Source: Humulus lupulus (taxonomy: Eukaryota; Streptophyta; Magnoliopsida; Rosales; Cannabaceae). From it: a DNA stretch of 64,000 nucleotides. Position numbers and translations under genes: made by a program. The stretch is taken from NCBI RefSeq assembly GCF_963169125.1, contig NC_084794.1, positions 225,243,409 to 225,307,408 of the forward strand, given 5' to 3'. This document shows, one piece after another, positions 35,701 through 46,347 of this stretch (its first letter is position 1; the number at the start of each line of letters is the position of its first letter). A model generated the notes under the pieces. That model was not told the DNA's origin. It saw only the letters and a program-made list of their open reading frames with translations, and did no database searches.

Positions 35701-36050
35701 TACGTCCTAAAAAGCATGATCCTGGGTTTTTAAACTGACTCGTAAAACTTTACTACGCCTACAAAACATTCTGTCTACAAGCATTTTAAACCAGAAACAA
35801 GACTTAAACAGTATACCACCAGAAGCATGCGTCACGAGAAATTAGAAGCGTGGGGTTTCAAAAACTTACTAAGAAAAGTGATCGTGAAAGTGGAAGAAAG
35901 GTCTTCGGAGATTAAAGAGTCCGCGGTCTGAGTCTTGAAAATGCAGGAAAACGGTCTCCGAAGAAGATTAAAGCTCTGGTTTTTAGGGTTTTCTGCAAAG
36001 ATAATGGCGTGCGTAAAAAGAAAGAAGGGGCTCCGACGGTCTTATATAAG
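32775..36050 (-). CDS. Opposite-strand, intron-containing extra gene of element E (Transposase_28-like)
   Basis: Minus-strand CTTATATAAG (36050-36041) is a TATA box. A leader with AAACCCTAAAAACC follows, then an intron ending TTTGTTTGCAG. Inferred exons: 35445-34613 (ATG 35439, MPDLWGGERPIDDD), 34521-34000, 33909-33470 and 33389-32775. Introns show GTATAAAT/TTTTTCAG, GTATTTTA/TTCATGCAG and GTAAGTGC/TGTGCACAG. Exon 2 has the core LPLHPFFVGVANYFGVAPF and TPNGYRMLVALYVLYKLNKW, which I match to Pfam Transposase_28. The middle is Pro-rich with basic KPKKRTGESS; the last exon is a Glu/Lys/Ala coiled coil with an acidic tail. There is one frameshift near 35220 and one in-frame TGA (33134-33132). Role unknown. 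Confidence 0.75.
36041..36050 (-). promoter_or_regulatory. TATA box of the extra gene in element E
   Basis: CTTATATAAG, identical on both strands. It lies upstream of a leader with plant 5' UTR-like AAACCCTAAAAACC and about 600 bp before the first coding ATG, with a leader intron between. It drives transcription away from the 3' LTR and against gag-pol. Confidence 0.55.
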
Positions 36051-36266
36051 TTTGTCTCTGATATTAAAAAAGTGTGATCATTATTTTTCCTTTTTCAAGG
36101 TATGGGGGAACGTGATGGCCGTCGAAATCGTTTCTGGGGGACTGAAAAGGCATGATTAGATAGAAGTGGGTTGCTTTTTTCGAGAGCACACGAAGGGTTC
36201 TGACACGTCAGGAGGGGTTACCGAAGAGTCGTCCGTTCAAAGTTTATTTACTGTTCGTAGTAAATA

Positions 36267-36282
36267 AACTTTGGGGGGCAAA
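36267..36282 (+). promoter_or_regulatory. Polypurine tract of element E
   Basis: AAACTTTGGGGGGCAAA immediately before the 3' LTR start TGTTATCC. Confidence 0.85.
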
Positions 36283-36874
36283 TGTTATCCAATAAATTAG
36301 CATTGGTGACATGGCAAATAATCTCTTGACACGTGGCTGATACCTTGGAGCGTCTGCTAGAGTATCGACTAGGAGACACAGTAGAAGCAGGGTAAGACTG
36401 TATTACCCGCGACCAGTCTGGTCGGTAGTTCCGTATACAAGGCAACATTTATGGGAAGATCTTTATGAATCCCGAAATTATCTCATACAATCTTCTGGAT
36501 ACCCGATTATTCAGGGAAGAATATCTGTAACAATCTCTTGTAACCCTCCTTGAGCCTATAAATAGCAAGAGATAGCTCAAAGGAGGGGGCTCTCTCTCTC
36601 ACTTTTAGTCATTCAAAACTGTAGTAATTTTCCAAGTAAATTTGTATTGTTCTTGAGAAGAAGGTGAAGCTCATTGAACCCTGGTTCCTTGATCATTCTT
36701 CTGATTTTACAGCAATATTATTCTAAGTGGACGTAGGTCATTACCAAATCCTGCGGCCGAACCACTATAAATTATTGTGTTTTCTTTACTTTTGTCATTG
36801 CGTTCTTCTCCATACATCTGTCCATATCAATCACGTTTTGACTCCGTGTCAGTTGGCCAAATCTTGGGTCAACA
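36283..36874 (+). repeat. 3' LTR of element E
   Basis: 592 bp, six substitutions relative to 25245-25836 by eye. It is followed by gattg, then by the rest of copia D's leader. Confidence 0.95.
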
Positions 36875-36919
36875 GATTGATTTCTATTTTATTGATAATT
36901 TGTAGTTTTAAGCTAAGTA

Positions 36920-37560
36920 GTGTCTGTGTCTACTCCCATCCTTTCTCAACTTTCGATGGAGAAACTCACTAGAAAAAACTTCCTTAATTGGAAGCAGAAT
37001 ATCAACATAGAGTTGATTGGTGACAACTCTGAATTCGTCATGATTGAGGAATCCCTAGAACGAGCACCGTGTCTGCACGTTAGTGATGGCACCGTCAATG
37101 CTCGTGATGGTACCGTAAATGCTTGGATAGCATCGTCTCTGCACATTCGTGATGGCACCGGAAATTCTCGGATGGCACCATGTCTGCACGTTCATGCTCA
37201 ACTCAACTATGGTCTGACGCAGCTCATGAACGAGCTTCAGATTATTGAACCTGTCATGGGTGGACCTAGTAAAGGAGGTGAAAATAAGACTACTGATGTT
37301 GCTGCGCATCTAGCTAAGGCTGAAGCTAACCAAGCTTCGTCTTCAAAAGCTGGAAACAAGAGGAAATGTGGACAAATAAACAACCCCAAGCCTGCAAAGT
37401 CTGCAAAGACGAGTGCACAACCAAGTGCACAGACGCCTAAGGGGAAGAACAAGAAAACACAAGAAACGTAAAGATAAGTGCTTTCACTGCAAAGAGAAGG
37501 GGCATTGGAAACGAGATTGCCCTAAGTTTCTAGCAGCGAAAAACAAAGGTAATGATTATA
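36920..37560 (+). pseudogene. gag of element D with abnormal core
   Basis: MEKLTRKNFLNWKQNINIEL is the usual copia gag start. After IEESLERAP the expected capsid core is absent. In its place are three or four short near-repeats encoding DGT-containing peptides (DNA repeats of the form CGTGATGGCACCG, 37080-37200). The sequence then continues with a Lys-rich stretch and the knuckle CFHCKEKGHWKRDCPKF (CX2CX4HX4C). A frameshift near 37440 separates the N-terminus from the knuckle. Confidence 0.8.
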
Positions 37561-38642
37561 GTTCATTTATCTTGGAAACATGTGTTTTAGGGAATGATAA
37601 GTCTGTTTGGATTAATGATTCTGGAACTACTAACCATGTTTGTAACTCTTTACAGCTTCTTGAATTGTGGGAGAAAGTGAACGAAGGCGGCTTAAAGCTT
37701 AGAGTTGGCAATGGAGCATTCGTTGCGGTCCAAGCTAGAGGAAGAGCTCGTCTGAAGTTCGGAAATAAATTTTTAATTTTAAAAGATGTATTTTTTATTC
37801 CAGATTTTAGTAGAAATTTAATTTCAGTTTCCATGTTGCAATTAGAACGATTTGTTATGATTTTCACAAGTTTTAATATATCTATTTCTTTCAATGGATC
37901 ACAATTGTGTATTGCATGTTTGGAAAACGGGCTTTATATTCTGCGACCTAACGAACCCCTTGCTCTTAACAATGATTTATTCAAAGTAGCTAAACCTAGG
38001 ACCAATAAACGTCAAAAGATCGATAACAATAATATGACGTATTTATGGCACTTGAGACTAGGTCACATTGGCTATGAAAGGATTCAAAGACTTACAAAGG
38101 ACGAACCTTTGAGGGAACTCACCTTAGGTGAATTACCCGTCTGTGAATCTTGTCTAGAAGGCAAACTGACCAAGCGTCCATTCTCTGCAAAGGGTGATAG
38201 GGCCAAAGAACCACTTGGTCTTATGCATTCAGATGTTTGTGGACCTTTGAATATACAAGCCAGGGGTGGTTTTGAGTATTTCGTCACTTTCATTGACGAT
38301 TACTCTAGATACTCATGTCTTTACCTAATGCATAGGAAATCAGAAACATTTTCAAAGTTTCAGGAATTCCTAGCAATGGCTCAGAACCAATTAGGTAAAA
38401 GGTTAAAGATCTTGCGATCTGATAGGGGTGGAGAATATTTGGATATGCAGTTCCAAGATCATTTAACTGAACTTGGGATTTTATCACAACTTGCTACCCC
38501 AAGTACTCCGCAACAAAATGGTGTAGCGGAACGCCAAAACAGAACTTTATTGGAAATGGTTAGATGCATGCTTAGTTAGTCAACTCTACCAACTTCGTTC
38601 TGGGGACATGCAATTGAAACCGCAAATGACATTCTCAATGTC
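37560..38642 (+). pseudogene. Protease and integrase of element D
   Basis: WINDSGTTNHVCNSLQ is the copia protease site (Asp-Ser-Gly). The integrase zinc region has LWHLRLGHIGYERIQRL and CESCLEGKLTKRPF. The core has HSDVCGPLNIQARGGFEYF, FIDDYSRYSCLYLM, RSDRGGEYLDMQF and TPQQNGVAERQNRTLLEMVR. A TAG at 38577-38579 ends the frame just after MVRCMLS, where other copia proteins read on. The frame then continues open. Confidence 0.92.
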
Positions 38643-40736
38643 GTGCCATCAAAATCAATCCCCAAAACACCTTTAGAATGCTGGAATGGTCGTGAACCTA
38701 GTTTACGCCATTATAGATTCTGGGGGTGTCCCGCTCACGTCCTGAGGAAAAAGGAGGGAAAGCTAGAACCGCGAACTGAAGTTTGCATGTTTGTTGGCTA
38801 TCCTAAAGGTACTCGGGGTGGACTTTTCTATTGTCATTCAAAAAAGAAAGTGTTTACTTCTACAAATGCTACTTTTCTGGAAAATGACTATGTCCAGAAC
38901 TTTAAACCTCGCAGCAAAGTAGTTTTAGAGGAGATGGTTAAAGAATTGACTCCAACCAATGTTCCATCATCATCAGCGCGAGTTGATGATGAGATTCCCA
39001 CTCTTCATGTACAACCGACGCAAGTCGATTTAAATGAAGAAAGTACCATTGTTCCTGAGCAAACAGTCACGGAGCCTCATCGTAGTGGGAGGGTTTCTAG
39101 AAACCTAGTTCGCTGTGGTTTGGATGGTGAAACCAATATGGTTGTTGGTGACACTAGTGATGATGATCCATTGTCTTTCAAACAGGAAATGGCTAGCCCT
39201 GAAAAGGAACTATGGCTCAAAGCCATGAAACAAGAAATGGAGTCTATGTACTCAAATTCCATCTGGGATCTTTTGGAAGCACCTAATGACTTTAGGGCCA
39301 TTGGGTGCAAGGGGATCTACAAGAAGAAACGAGGTGTTGATGGAAATATCGAGACTTATAAAGCTCGATTAGTGGCAAAGGGTTATACCCAAAGAGAAGG
39401 CGTGGACTATGAGGAAACTTTTAGTCCAGTAGCCATGCTCAAATCCATTCGCATCCTCCTATCCATAGCAGCCGCTCTCGACTATGAGATTTGGCAAATG
39501 GACGTCAAGACAGCTTTGCTTAATGGAAAGCTTGACGAGGTCATTTATATGGATCAGCCATAAGGATTTAAAGTATCTGGACAAGAAGGAAAAGTTTGTA
39601 AGTTAAATAGGTCCATCTATGGACTTAAGCAAGCTTCTCGTTCCTGGAATCTTAGGATTGATGAAATAATCAAAACCTATGGCTTTGAACAAAATATTGA
39701 TGAGCCCTGTGTTTACCAACTGAAGGAAAATCAAATAGTGGTATTCCTGGTTCTTTATGTAGATGATATCTTACTCATTGGAAACAATGTTAACAAATTA
39801 TCAGATGTAAAGAATTGGTTGAGCACTCAATTCCAGATGAAGGATTTGGGTGAAGCAAGTTATGTTCTAGGTATCCAGATAATCAGGGATAGAAAGAACA
39901 AACTTTTAGCACTATCTCAAGCAGCTTACATTGATAAAGTGCTTGAACGTTTCTCAATGACAAATTCCAAGAAAGGGCGTCTACCGTCCCGCCATGGAAT
40001 TCATCTTTCAAAGAAGCAGTCTCCCCAGACTCCTGAAGAGGAAGATGCAATGAGAAAAGTTCCTTACGCATCTGCAGTTGGAAGTCTGATGTATGCCATG
40101 TTGTGTACTAGACCAGATATCTGCTATGCAGTGGGAGTAGTGAGCATGTATCAGTCAAACCCAGGACCGGAACATTGGATAGCAGTTAAGCATATCCTGA
40201 AGTATTTGAGATGGACTAGGGATTATATGTTAGTCTACAAGGGTGGTGTTCTGAACCCTGTAGGCTACACCGATTCAGATTTTCAGACTGATGTCGATGA
40301 CAGAAAGTCTACTTCTGGAATGGTGTTTACTCTTGGGGGTGGAGCTGTGATTTGGAGAAGCGTAAAGCAGTCTGCAATCTCAGATTCCACCATGGAGGCT
40401 GAGTACATAGCTGCGTCAGAAGCAGCTAAGGAAATAGTCTGGCTAAAGAAGTTCTATTCGGATCTTGGTGTTATTCCAGAAATGGATAAACCACTTATGT
40501 TGTTTTGTGACAATACAGGAGCGATAGCCAACTCGAAAGAACCTCGAAGTCACAAGAGGAGTAAGCATATAGAAAGGAAGTATCACATTATTCGAGAATA
40601 TGTGGCCAGGGGAGATGTGAAGGTTATGAAGATTGCGACTGAAGACAATCTTGCAGATCCGTTTACAAAGACACTGCCAGAAGTTACAATTGATAAGCAT
40701 ATCAAGGAGATGAGATTAGTAGAATTAAGGCATTAG
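38643..40736 (+). pseudogene. Reverse transcriptase and RNase H of element D
   Basis: It continues with PKTPLECWNGREPSLRHYRF, then the RT start (ELWLKAMKQEMESMYSN, YKARLVAKGYTQREGVDYEE). After IYMDQP a TAA (39561-39563) replaces the Glu of the usual PEGF. The active site VLYVDDILLIGNN is intact at about 39753-39790. RNase H has GYTDSDFQTDVDDRKSTSG, ISDSTMEAEYIAASEAAKE and ends after DNLADPFTKTLPE. Apart from two in-frame stops the frame is continuous. Confidence 0.93.
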
Positions 40737-40744
40737 TTTCAATT

Positions 40745-40760
40745 AGTGTAAGTGGGAGTT
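40745..40760 (+). promoter_or_regulatory. Polypurine tract of element D
   Basis: AGTGTAAGTGGGAGTT directly before the 3' LTR; GTGGGAG is typical of copia tracts. Confidence 0.75.
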
Positions 40761-42612
40761 TGTTGGGGTTTTATGCCCTTATTAAAACCCAAATTCTTTG
40801 TAATCTCATTTTATTATCAATAAAAGAATAGAAATCATTTTTTGACTTGGTCAATCACTTTGCTCACATGTTTTATTTTCATGATTATTTGTTTAATATA
40901 AACTTCTATTAAATCCCGAGCATATAGCTAATCTTATTTATAGTGACGTAATCACAGTGGAATATAAATATGATTATATGTTCAAAATAAGTTAGTCCTA
41001 AGATTAGTCAGTGCACCGGATTTACACTGACTTGCCAATCTACGATATGATCTACTTACACATTACAATGTTATGTTCTTTCCAAAACATTAGCAAAGTA
41101 GATAAGATCGGATGTATTTGTTACATCGGACAGGACCGATATTGACAGTTAATAAGATAAGTAAACATACCGTTATTATCTATTCTAGTCATATCATATA
41201 GTTGACCATAGGTCAATTCAATCTCAATTCTGAGTGGTTAGTATTCTAACTGATTGTATTATTTGAGTTCTTTGACTTGTTCGTTACCAGCTTACCCTAC
41301 GGACTAGCCCATACTTACATCTTGGGAACTCGGTAGTATAATTGAGTGGGAGTGTTAATCATAAATATGAACATCTATTGCTTCTGATGAAGAAGTGAAA
41401 CAATGGTTTCCTTTTAGTTTGGTTTATGGTGATAAATGATAGAGATCTCATTTCAGTAATTAAATTAGTTTATTGAAATATCATTTACAAGGAACTAAGT
41501 GTTTTAAGGATAAAATACAATGAGGGGTAAAACAGTATTTTAGTCCTATCTCATTGTAAACCGTCTATAGTGGATTGAGTGACAATTATGGTTGTAACAA
41601 TGGATAATTAATAGCGTATCTATATTTGTTATAGAGCGTTCTATGAATTCAAGAGTGCAATTCCGAGTCTATAGTAGAGTCACGAGGAATTAATAAGTTA
41701 GTAAATTTATTTGTTAGATTTATGATAACTTATTGGAGCTTGATTTCATAGGCCCATGGTCCCCATTGTACCATGGATAAAATCATCTAGATAGTCTCAA
41801 TTAATTGATTTAATCATCAATTAGAATTATCAAAGTTGACCAGGTCAATTTTGGATAGTTTCACAGAGTTGTGTAATTTTGAGAAGAAAAGAGAAATTAT
41901 GGCAGATTTATTAATTAAGATAAATTGGTATCTAAATTAATAAATAAGTTTAAATCAAGGTTCAAATTATAAATAATTAATTTGATAAAGGATTTAAATA
42001 ATTATTTAATTAATTAAATCAATAGAAAATAATACAGGCCTTGATTTTAAGTCCAATGTAATCAAATGGGAAATTTCACGGGCCTATAGCCCATGATAAT
42101 TTCGACCTAGGGCTTCAAAATGGCTATTATTTTATTGATTTTTTAATTAAATTAAATGGCCTAATTGAGTCTATAAAAGGAGTGCTTAGAGAGAGGTCAG
42201 TAGGAGAAGTTTGATAAGTCTCAAGTCATATTTTCTGATAGTTTTATATTCTCTCTAAACACAAGTCCTTTTCTAAACCTCTTTGTTATTTTCTTTTCTT
42301 CTCTCTATATCTATCTCATGTGTTGAGAATTGCCCACACTAGTCTAGGTGGTTCTAAGGATACATTGGAAGATTGTGAAGAAAATAGAAGATCGGTTCAA
42401 TTTCTTGATAATACTCTGCGACAGAGAGGATACAAGAGTTAGAGAAACTGAAGGAAGGACTCTTAATTTCGCTGCGTATACTGTAAGTATTATATTATTT
42501 GTTTCTCTTTGAATTCAATTTTAGAAACATGTTTTAGGTTATCTCGTATTAATTTGTTTAATATTAGATATACATGAAAATAAATAAAGATCATGTATAA
42601 GCTAATCCAACA
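40761..42612 (+). repeat. 3' LTR of element D
   Basis: 1852 bp, about 98 percent identical by eye to 21021-22877, and followed by cattc. The promoter box TATAAAA recurs at about 42172. Confidence 0.96.
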
Positions 42613-43380
42613 CATTCTAATAGCTTCGCTCATTGTGGCAGCGACAATGAGGTTTCACTGATCGCTACTAGTCACCACTCCTCCGTAAGGGTAAGTCTTC
42701 AAGCATTTGTCTAATTCCATTATTTATTTCATTAGCTTCTTTTTATTGATTTGATACCCTTAACTTGGCACAGACTGTGGCTTTCAACCAACGGCTCGGG
42801 GACATCATATTGATGCGGTCCTTTGAGTTGAAGGAGGCTCAGGAAGAGCTAATACAGGCTCGGGAAGAGCTAGAGTGGTTTTGGGAAACCACGGTCCCGC
42901 TGGAGGAGCACTCGCAACTCCAAAAGGAAGTGGAGGACACGAGGGTCTATGTCCGCGAGATGAAGACTATGTTGGGCACCAAGCGATCAAAGATGTCCAC
43001 TCTCGAGGACACTTCCTCCAAGTTATTAGATGACGTTGCGGGCGCACCCATGCGATAGAGGAGGAGATGGCTAAGGGCCACAAAGAGCTCTGCCAAGGAG
43101 CTGATCAAGGCTAAAAAGGACATTGCACGGGCAGCCAAAGACCTCTGTCTCTGAGTAGAAGAACTGGAAAAGGACCTCGACGTGATAGCCGAAGATACAC
43201 TCTTTGTTGCATGGCAGAGCAACAGGGATGTGGATCTCTCATTCACTGAGGAGCCTGACATAAGGAAAATGCTTGAGGTGCGCCTTGAGGTGGGGAAGGA
43301 CAAGGCAGCCCAAGAGAGGGAAGTTGCGGTAGTGGGTCGCATCCCTGAAGTCGATCTTGTGATCGAGCTGGTGGCATAGG
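42613..43380 (+). pseudogene. Opposite-strand extra gene of element C, 3' part
   Basis: This continues directly from 21020 once copia D is removed. An exon ends CCGTAAGG before GTAAGTC (42691), and the next begins after TTGGCACAG at 42774. It encodes a Glu/Lys/Gln-rich coiled coil (ELKEAQEELIQAREELEWFW, QLQKEVEDTRVYV). It then has a LFVAWQSNRDVDLSF motif equivalent to the VIYMAWCKDKSMNLL of element A. It stops at 43378-43380. Frame breaks near 43058 and a stop near 43154 show decay. Splice sites match the multi-exon plan seen in E. Confidence 0.68.
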
Positions 43381-44800
43381 TTCCTCCAGGCTAAGGCCCC
43401 CAGCAATTTTGTTCTTTACATGTATATTTTTAGCTAAGTAGGCTTACGTGCCATAGTTCATTGGGGTATAGACAATTAATGCTCGAGCCCCCGAGCACTA
43501 TTGTAAATATTTTTCCATTTAAACATATGCAGCTTGCACTACTTTATTGCCATGATTGCACTATTATGTAGGCAATTTGGACTTTGTTAATTTAACTCAA
43601 CGTAAGCTAAGTCACGAGAGTCCCTAGTCATTGACTTAGGTCTTGTGCTCGAGTCTTGAAGACTCGAGTCTTTTTCGACTTCTCTTAGTACTTAAGACAA
43701 TTTTTATGCATTTAGTGTTGCTCTGTAGGCTCGCGGTCCTTGAGAGTAAATTTAACGCGAGGTCAAGTGACACACTTGACGTGGCCATACGTCCCGAGTT
43801 CCAACAACTCAGGACGGGGCCAGCCTGCAATACTTAGAGCTTGAGGATCCTCATGTCGGTGTCTAGACGCTTGTGCATTTAGTGCTTCTTCTTAGGCTCG
43901 TGGTCCTAAGAGGAACTTTGATGCGGTGTTAAGTGAGGGCACTTGGGTATCATACACCTTCAAGTTTCAACGACTCGGGCTTTTAGGAGGTATGTTGCAC
44001 TGTAGGATTTTGCCTTAGTGTTCGACTCTTAGAAAATTTAGTGTTGCCTTCCAGGCTCGATGTCCTTGAAAGTAACTTTAATGTTGTCTTGTGTCCTCTA
44101 GTCCCAATTAATCGGGACCTTAGGAGGTAATTCGCACTAAGCTACCTGCCCCCGGATACATGGTCATCGGTGGGTCATCTCGAGCCTTTTGAATTTCCCC
44201 CTGAGCGCACAATTCATATAATTGAGTTCCCCACCCTTAGACTAGGTTTTTCGCGATACTTGAGTTTTAACACTCAAGGTTTAGCTTTGAGTTCCAATGA
44301 ATCAAGCTTCCATTCGCATCTCGAGTTCATAGGACTAGGTCATTACTTCCCAGGCATGGTGTCCTCAGGGGTTAACCTTAGTCCATACTCATGCTACATG
44401 GGTTTTTAAGTCTTAGGCGACTTAGGCTTATGCCTGAGTATGGACGACTCAGACTTTCGTTCACATCTCGAGGATTGGTATTTTTTTATTGCTCCTTGGG
44501 CGCGTACTGTCCTCAGAAAAATATTCTAAATCCAATCTCCCGTTACTTGGATCTCTTCGGCACTTGGTTTTTCCCAAGCCCCTTAGCTATAGGGTCTTAT
44601 GGCATTAGGGACGCTACACTCATCAACTAGCCTAGCTTCCTAAGTCATCGACTTCCCGATGCTATTTTTTTTTTTGTGGCTTACTAGAGACTTGGTCAGT
44701 GCTCCTCGAGCACAACGTCCACGGGAGGTGACCTAAGTCCATTCTTGCGCTACTAGGATTCTTAGTCTTTAGTCTCTAGACGCTAAGCCTACTTCGCTCT
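43381..44800. repeat. Degenerate tandem repeats in the 3' region of element C
   Basis: Blocks with AGGCTCG(T/C/A)GGTCCT(T/A)(A/G)GAG followed by AACTTTAATG recur near 43725, 43890, 44050, 44350 and 44700, roughly 160-170 bp apart or multiples. This is the same relative place as the 61 bp array of element A, between extra gene and pol. No coding function is seen. Confidence 0.65.
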
Positions 44801-44894
44801 GAACAAACCCATTTCCATAACACAAAAATATAACTCTTTCCAAAAAGTATTATAATATATATATATGTATATATTTTGGCGCCTAATTTTCCCC

Positions 44895-45110
44895 AGCCCC
44901 CCCCCCCCCCCCAAATTTTCACACGGTCCAATTTCCCCATTTCACAGTCGGTCCCCATTTCCCCATTTCACAGTCGGTCCCCATTTCCCCTCTCTCTCTC
45001 TTCTCTCTCTTTGTTCCCCGTTTACCCTCTCTCTCTCTCGTCGTTCCCCGTTTACCCCCTCTCTCTCTCTTCGTTCCCCGTTTACCCCCTCTCTCTCTTC
45101 GTTTCTCGAC
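44895..45110. repeat. Poly-C run and CT-rich microsatellite
   Basis: A run of about 16 C (44899-44914). Two copies of CATTTCACAGTCGGTCCC follow, then repeated (CT)n with GTTCCCCGTTTACCC interspersed three to four times. The frames through it encode only Ser/Pro/Leu low-complexity. Confidence 0.9.
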
Positions 45111-45232
45111 CGATCTGCCCAGGAGGAGGACGATTAAGCTTGCCCGCCACTTATACAATCTGCCCAGGAGGAGGACGACGACACTGTGTATGTCTTCATC
45201 ACCTCGACGCATGGTGGAAGCAAGATCTGGTA
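45111..45232 (+). other. Possible first exon inside element F
   Basis: CGATCTGCCCAGGAGGAGGACGA occurs twice (about 45110 and 45158). A frame then reads DDDTVYVFITSTHGGSKIW and ends at a potential donor CTG/GTATGT (45231). A TATATATATGTATATATTTT lies upstream at 44855-44880. The peptide is not recognised. 45233-46107 shows no further exon I can support. Confidence 0.3.
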
Positions 45233-46107
45233 TGTTTCTCCAATTTGTGTCCCTCTCTCAATTACAGTAAGCTTTTTTTTAATATCCATTTTTGTATTTA
45301 TGGGGTATTTTTATGCTCTGATCACTCTGTTGTGCTCATAATTTATTGTGTTTTTTTTCCGGTCTCACTTCATTACAAATATGGTTGGAAAAAGTTTTTT
45401 TAGGGCTTGATTTAAACTTTCAAAAAAGGGTAAAGATCTCTAGAAACTTAATAAGAAGGTATATTCTTTTAAGATATTCTATTTTTTATTTCAAATATTA
45501 TGCTTGATCTATATACATGTATGTGTTATATATATGTCTGTAAAGAAAGTATGTATTGTATTATTTAGCTTTCTTTGAAGTCCTGAACTTGAGTTACAGT
45601 TTGTTGAATGGAGATAGTATATCATGGGTTATCCTTTCAACGTGCAATCCTTATCTTATTACGAGACTTGTGTTTTATACGAGTGATTGAGGCATAAATT
45701 AAGCTAGTTGTTTTGAGGAAGTGAGATCTTTGCATTTCTCTTAAGGTTCTATGGTTGAAAGGTATATGAGAATATTTAAAGACTGGTCTGACTCTTAATA
45801 ATAGTTTTGTATGCTAGAGTTTAGTTTTGGGCTTCTCTTTGGGTTTATACTTGAAATTTGTTTTAACAGTATTGCCTTCATCAGCCACGAGTTACTGGGA
45901 CTTTTATGCATTTGGAGAATTCCTAGTACTCTTTATCCATTTATTTATTTTTAATGGTTTTTTTAGTTTTACTATAATTTTCTTTTTCTTATAAACGATA
46001 TTATTCAAATCTGGCTGGAAATGGTGCTGTTGTTAGTTTTTGAGGATAAGAATGTAAAGTGTTTATGTTATGTTTCTTCACGTAAAACTTTGTTTGTGCT
46101 ACTGCAG

Positions 46108-46347
46108 GCAAAGGGAACTGCCTCTTCTCAGGACAAATGGCTCTTGGTAAACTTGCAGTCTACTAAGGAGTTCAGCTCACATATGGTAGGTAGCGTGTTT
46201 CGTTGGACTTTTCTAAATTGACTGAAATTGGTGTTCATTTAACATAGATTTTGGTGTTCATTTCTTACTTTTATTCTATTTTGAAGCTTAATCGAGATAC
46301 ATGAAGCTGTCTCTCAAACGATCAGTACAAACTTTGTCTTTTGGCAG
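46108..46347 (+). pseudogene. UAS-domain protein fragment (plant UBX/PUX-type), frameshifted
   Basis: Exon 46108-46185 (ACTGCAG before, GTAGG after) reads AKGTASSQDKWLLVNLQSTK then EFSSHM. Exon 46287-46347 (before GTAAGT) reads LNRDT, loses its frame, then EAVSQTISTNFVFWQ. QDKWLLVN, LNRDTW and FVFWQ are hallmarks of the UAS (thioredoxin-like) domain of UBX proteins that bind CDC48. About eight bases, encoding the expected Trp-Ala/Ser-Asn, are missing after LNRDT, which breaks the frame. The rest of the gene is absent. 46348-47898 holds no recognised exon. Confidence 0.72.

Larger units (their letters stand above)
25245..36874 (+). mobile_element. Element E: nearly full-length Tat-type gypsy retrotransposon
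   Basis: Identical-length LTRs (592 bp, six differences by eye) with perfect 5 bp duplications gattg at 25240-25244 and 36875-36879. Between them are the primer-binding site, gag, protease, reverse transcriptase, two RNase H domains, integrase, then a 4 kb 3' region with an intron-containing gene on the opposite strand, and a polypurine tract. Gag-pol is mostly one frame broken by a few stops and one frameshift. It sits in the leader of copia D, so it is younger than D. Confidence 0.96.
21021..42612 (+). mobile_element. Element D: Ty1/copia retrotransposon
   Basis: Bounded by direct LTRs of 1857 and 1852 bp, with perfect 5 bp duplications cattc at 21016-21020 and 42613-42617. It has a tRNA-Met-like primer-binding site, a long leader, gag, protease, integrase, reverse transcriptase and RNase H in copia order (INT before RT), and a polypurine tract. 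The leader was split by gypsy element E (25245-36874). I count about 40 differences between the LTRs by eye (about 2 percent). The gag core is abnormal and pol has two in-frame stops, so this copy is defective. Confidence 0.95.

Noticed and set aside
44865..45403. Ser/Pro/Leu frames over the CT-rich tract
   Set aside because: Low-complexity translation of a microsatellite in several frames.
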